Below are positions 62,103 through 64,000 of a DNA stretch of 64,000 nt, piece after piece. The notes beneath the pieces are model-generated. The model was not told the origin of the DNA. It ran no database searches and worked only from the letters and a program-made list of their open reading frames with translations. This DNA comes from Pedococcus aerophilus (GTDB taxonomy: Bacteria > Actinomycetota > Actinomycetes > Actinomycetales > Dermatophilaceae), in contig NZ_BAAARN010000001.1 in the NCBI RefSeq assembly GCF_039532215.1, forward strand, positions 2,093,942 through 2,157,941. Direction: 5' to 3'. Both the position numbers and the translations under genes were made by a program. The stretch's first letter is position 1; every line of letters starts with the position of its first letter.

Positions 62103-63235
62103 TTCCCGGCCACCACGCCGGAGACCTTGGAGATCGGCTCGCTCACCGCATCGAGGGCCACGGCGAGCGCCTTGACCTCGGCCTGGGTGAGCGCGGTGTA
62201 GGACTCGAACCCTGCGTCGGTGCGGTGCGCGTCGAGGGCGGTGTCGAGGCTGGCGAACCGCGCGTCGATCGTCGTCAGCAGGGCCGCGTCACGGGCCTTG
62301 AGCACAGGTCGGAGCGCGTCGATGGCCGCCTTGGAGCCCTTGACGTTCTCGTCGAAGTCGTAGAGGTCGGTGTGGCTGTAGCGGTCCTCCTCGCCGGTGA
62401 TCTTGCCGGTGGCGACCTCGTCGAGCAGGGCCTTGGAGCCGTTGGCGAGCTGGAGCGGGTTGAGCTCGACGGCCTTGGCCTTCGCGACGATCTCCTTGAC
62501 GTCGACGAGCAGCTTGTCGGCGATGGCGGAGGTGTCGGGCTGCAGGCCGCTGACCCACAGGTCCTTCTCGAGGCGGTGGAAGCCGGTGAACTCCATGCCC
62601 TCCTCGACGACGTCCTCGCGCCCGTCGATCATCGGGTCGAGGTCGCCGAAGGACTCCGCGACGGGCTCGATGCGCTCCCAGGGGCCGCGGGCGACCGGGA
62701 ACGCCTTCTTGGCCTCCTCGACCTTGCCCGCCTTCACCAGGTCGACGAACTCCGTGGTCCGCACGAGCAGCTCGTCGGCCTGTGCGGACACGAACGTCCG
62801 GTAGTCCGCCACCGCGGCGGTCATCGCGGCATCAGGCGCCTGGCTCGACGTCGCCCCCGTGACGGTGAAGTCGCCGCGGATGCCGGTGCCCTTCATCCCG
62901 GGCTTGCACGCGGTCTCGTAGGTGCCGGGGTTGGCCACCTCGACGTGGAAGGTACGGGTCAGGCCGGGGGTGATGTTCTCGACCTCGCCGATGATCTGGT
63001 CACCCTCGCCGTAGACGTAGAACTCGTTGACCTTGGACCCCGTGTTGCGGACCGTGAACTCGATGGTCCCCGCGGCAGCTTCGGTGCGGGCGACGGTGCA
63101 GGTGGTGTCGGTGGCGTCGACCGTGATCGGGCCCGTGCCGTCAGCACTCGTGCTCGAGGCGTCGCCCGAGCTGCAGGCGACCGTCGTGGCGAGGACTGCA
63201 GCCGTCAGTGCGACGGCAAGGGTGTGGGTGCGCAT
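62099..63235 (-). CDS. efeO: Iron uptake lipoprotein EfeO (cupredoxin + M75 domain)
   Basis: A 378-residue lipoprotein. The signal peptide ends in TTVAC (lipidated Cys near 21). A cupredoxin-like domain (about 36-130: TIEFTVRNTGSKVNEFYVYGE, ETACKPGMKGTG) precedes the imelysin/peptidase-M75 domain (about 140-378) with the metal motif GFHRLEKDLW (HxxE). It binds iron at the cell surface and hands it to EfeU. It starts with ATG 63235 and is followed directly by efeB. Confidence 0.93.
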   Translation of the reverse strand: MRTHTLAVALTAAVLATTVACSSGDASSTSADGTGPITVDATDTTCTVARTEAAAGTIEFTVRNTGSKVNEFYVYGEGDQIIGEVENITPGLTRTFHVEVANPGTYETACKPGMKGTGIRGDFTVTGATSSQAPDAAMTAAVADYRTFVSAQADELLVRTTEFVDLVKAGKVEEAKKAFPVARGPWERIEPVAESFGDLDPMIDGREDVVEEGMEFTGFHRLEKDLWVSGLQPDTSAIADKLLVDVKEIVAKAKAVELNPLQLANGSKALLDEVATGKITGEEDRYSHTDLYDFDENVKGSKAAIDALRPVLKARDAALLTTIDARFASLDTALDAHRTDAGFESYTALTQAEVKALAVALDAVSEPISKVSGVVAGK

Positions 63236-63305
63236 GGTGGATGGTGCTCCTGGTCTGCGGTGGGGAGTGGGTATGGCGCGTGGCCGGGTTCGGGTGCGGG
63301 CCGGC

Positions 63306-64000
63306 TCAGCCGGTGGCGACGGGCGTGGCGACGGCCGGCCGGGGACGAGCCCCGGCAGCCGGTCGCTGCGGGCGCAGGAACAGCGTGAGGACCGTGACCG
63401 TGTAGACGGTCCAGGCCACGGCCTGCAGCCACGTGGTGTCGGGGGTGAAGTTGACGGTGCCCTTGAGCAGGACGCCGTACCAGGAGTCCGGGGGGACTGC
63501 GCCGCTGACGTCGAAGGCGAGGCTGTTCAGGCCGGGCAGGAAGGCGGCTTCCTGGAGGTCGTGGATGCCGTAGGACAAGATCCCGGCGGCCACGACGACG
63601 AGCGCGATCCCGGTCCACCGGAAGAACACCGACAGGTTGATCCGCACCGCCCCGCGGTAGATCAGCACCCCGAGGGCGACCGCGACGGCCAGGCCGACGA
63701 CGAACCCGACCAGCGGCTGCGTCGTGCTGGCGCCGGCGGTCTGCACGCTGGCGTAGAAGAACAGCGCGGTCTCCAGCCCCTCGCGCCCGACCCCGAGGAA
63801 GCCGACGAGCGCGACCGCCCAGCCGCCGACCGACAGCGCCTGGTCGAGGCGGCCCTTGAGCTCACCGGAGATCGTGCGGGCCGCGGTCCGCATCCAGAAC
63901 ACCATGGCCGTCACGAAGCCGACCGCGATGATCGACGCGGTGCCGCCGATGAGCTCCTGGGCCTCGAACGAGAGCTGGCGCGTGCCATACGTGAGCAGGG
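63306..64000 (-). CDS. efeU: Ferrous/ferric iron permease EfeU (FTR1 family), 5' end cut by window
   Basis: The C-terminal ~231 residues of the FTR1-family iron permease. The frame is open to base 64000 with FEAQELIGGTASIIAVGFVTAMVFWMR, a conserved EfeU segment, so the true start lies outside the window and the apparent start at 63914 is internal. Helices include the second iron-binding REGLE motif (GVGREGLETALFF). It transports iron across the membrane with EfeO and EfeB encoded downstream. The 70-base gap to efeO carries one GGTATGGCGCG motif (63271). Confidence 0.92.
   Translation of the reverse strand, partial: LLTYGTRQLSFEAQELIGGTASIIAVGFVTAMVFWMRTAARTISGELKGRLDQALSVGGWAVALVGFLGVGREGLETALFFYASVQTAGASTTQPLVGFVVGLAVAVALGVLIYRGAVRINLSVFFRWTGIALVVVAAGILSYGIHDLQEAAFLPGLNSLAFDVSGAVPPDSWYGVLLKGTVNFTPDTTWLQAVAWTVYTVTVLTLFLRPQRPAAGARPRPAVATPVATG

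Noticed and set aside
63306-63914. Complete 202-residue efeU
   Set aside because: The frame remains open with conserved EfeU sequence to the window edge, so the apparent start is internal.

Overview
The window is about 72% GC chromosomal DNA from a mycolate-free high-GC actinobacterium, most likely Micrococcales of the Intrasporangiaceae type (Janibacter, Knoellia, Phycicoccus, Terrabacter). This rests on a mycothiol-dependent isomerase-family enzyme, an actinobacterial CopD/CtaG fusion, an F420-type LLM flavoprotein, BkdABC, pervasive 4-bp ATGA/GTGA gene overlaps and terminators without U-tracts. The genus is inferred, not shown. Nearly all of the sequence is coding. I see no rRNA, tRNA, CRISPR array, IS element or prophage.

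Layout. 1-1.3 kb: a frameshifted DUF222/HNH gene. 1.3-6 kb (minus): an overlapping operon CopD/CtaG - nitrilase-family amidohydrolase - thioredoxin/NHL protein. 6-9.2 kb: a mycothiol-dependent enzyme, then a MarR regulator and its DHA2 drug exporter. 9.4-12.9 kb: a four-gene ABC exporter operon. 13-16.7 kb (minus): branched-chain 2-oxoacid dehydrogenase bkdABC. 17-24.8 kb: aldo/keto reductase, lipoprotein, a large secreted TPPII-like subtilase, an aminotransferase, a LuxR-type regulator and a small membrane protein. 24.8-27 kb: divergent paaN and paaI. 27.3-30.3 kb: small HTH protein, secreted cyclophilin, galE and a class I glutamine amidotransferase.

30.4-38.3 kb is the most notable block: cydA-cydB-cydD-cydC-blaI-M56 peptidase, continuing closely into a low-molecular-weight phosphotyrosine phosphatase. 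The cydA promoter carries nested TACTAC/GTAGTA dyads of the kind BlaI-family repressors bind. A 9.75-copy TGAC microsatellite abuts the cydB ribosome binding site. This looks like a self-regulated cytochrome bd module in which a protease-controlled repressor at the end of the operon governs the promoter at its start.

38.4-47.6 kb: TPR protein, an LLM flavoprotein fused to hemerythrin, aldo/keto reductase, VOC proteins, purB, MmcQ/YjbR, SpoU methyltransferase, DUF2332 and LURP-one proteins. 47.7-52.1 kb (minus): histidine kinase and response regulator next to an ABC-2 exporter. 52.3-57.5 kb: HAD phosphatase, FMN lactate-dehydrogenase-like enzyme, serS, LysE exporter, DinB and GNAT proteins. 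57.6-60.8 kb: a lipid-kinase-family protein followed by three successive PAP2 phosphatases. 60.8-64 kb (minus): efeUOB iron uptake, with efeU cut by the window edge.

A window-wide oddity is the sequence GTATGCC/GGCATAC, and the related GGTATGGCGC. TAT is otherwise rare here, yet these motifs recur in genes and form the arms of several terminator hairpins.
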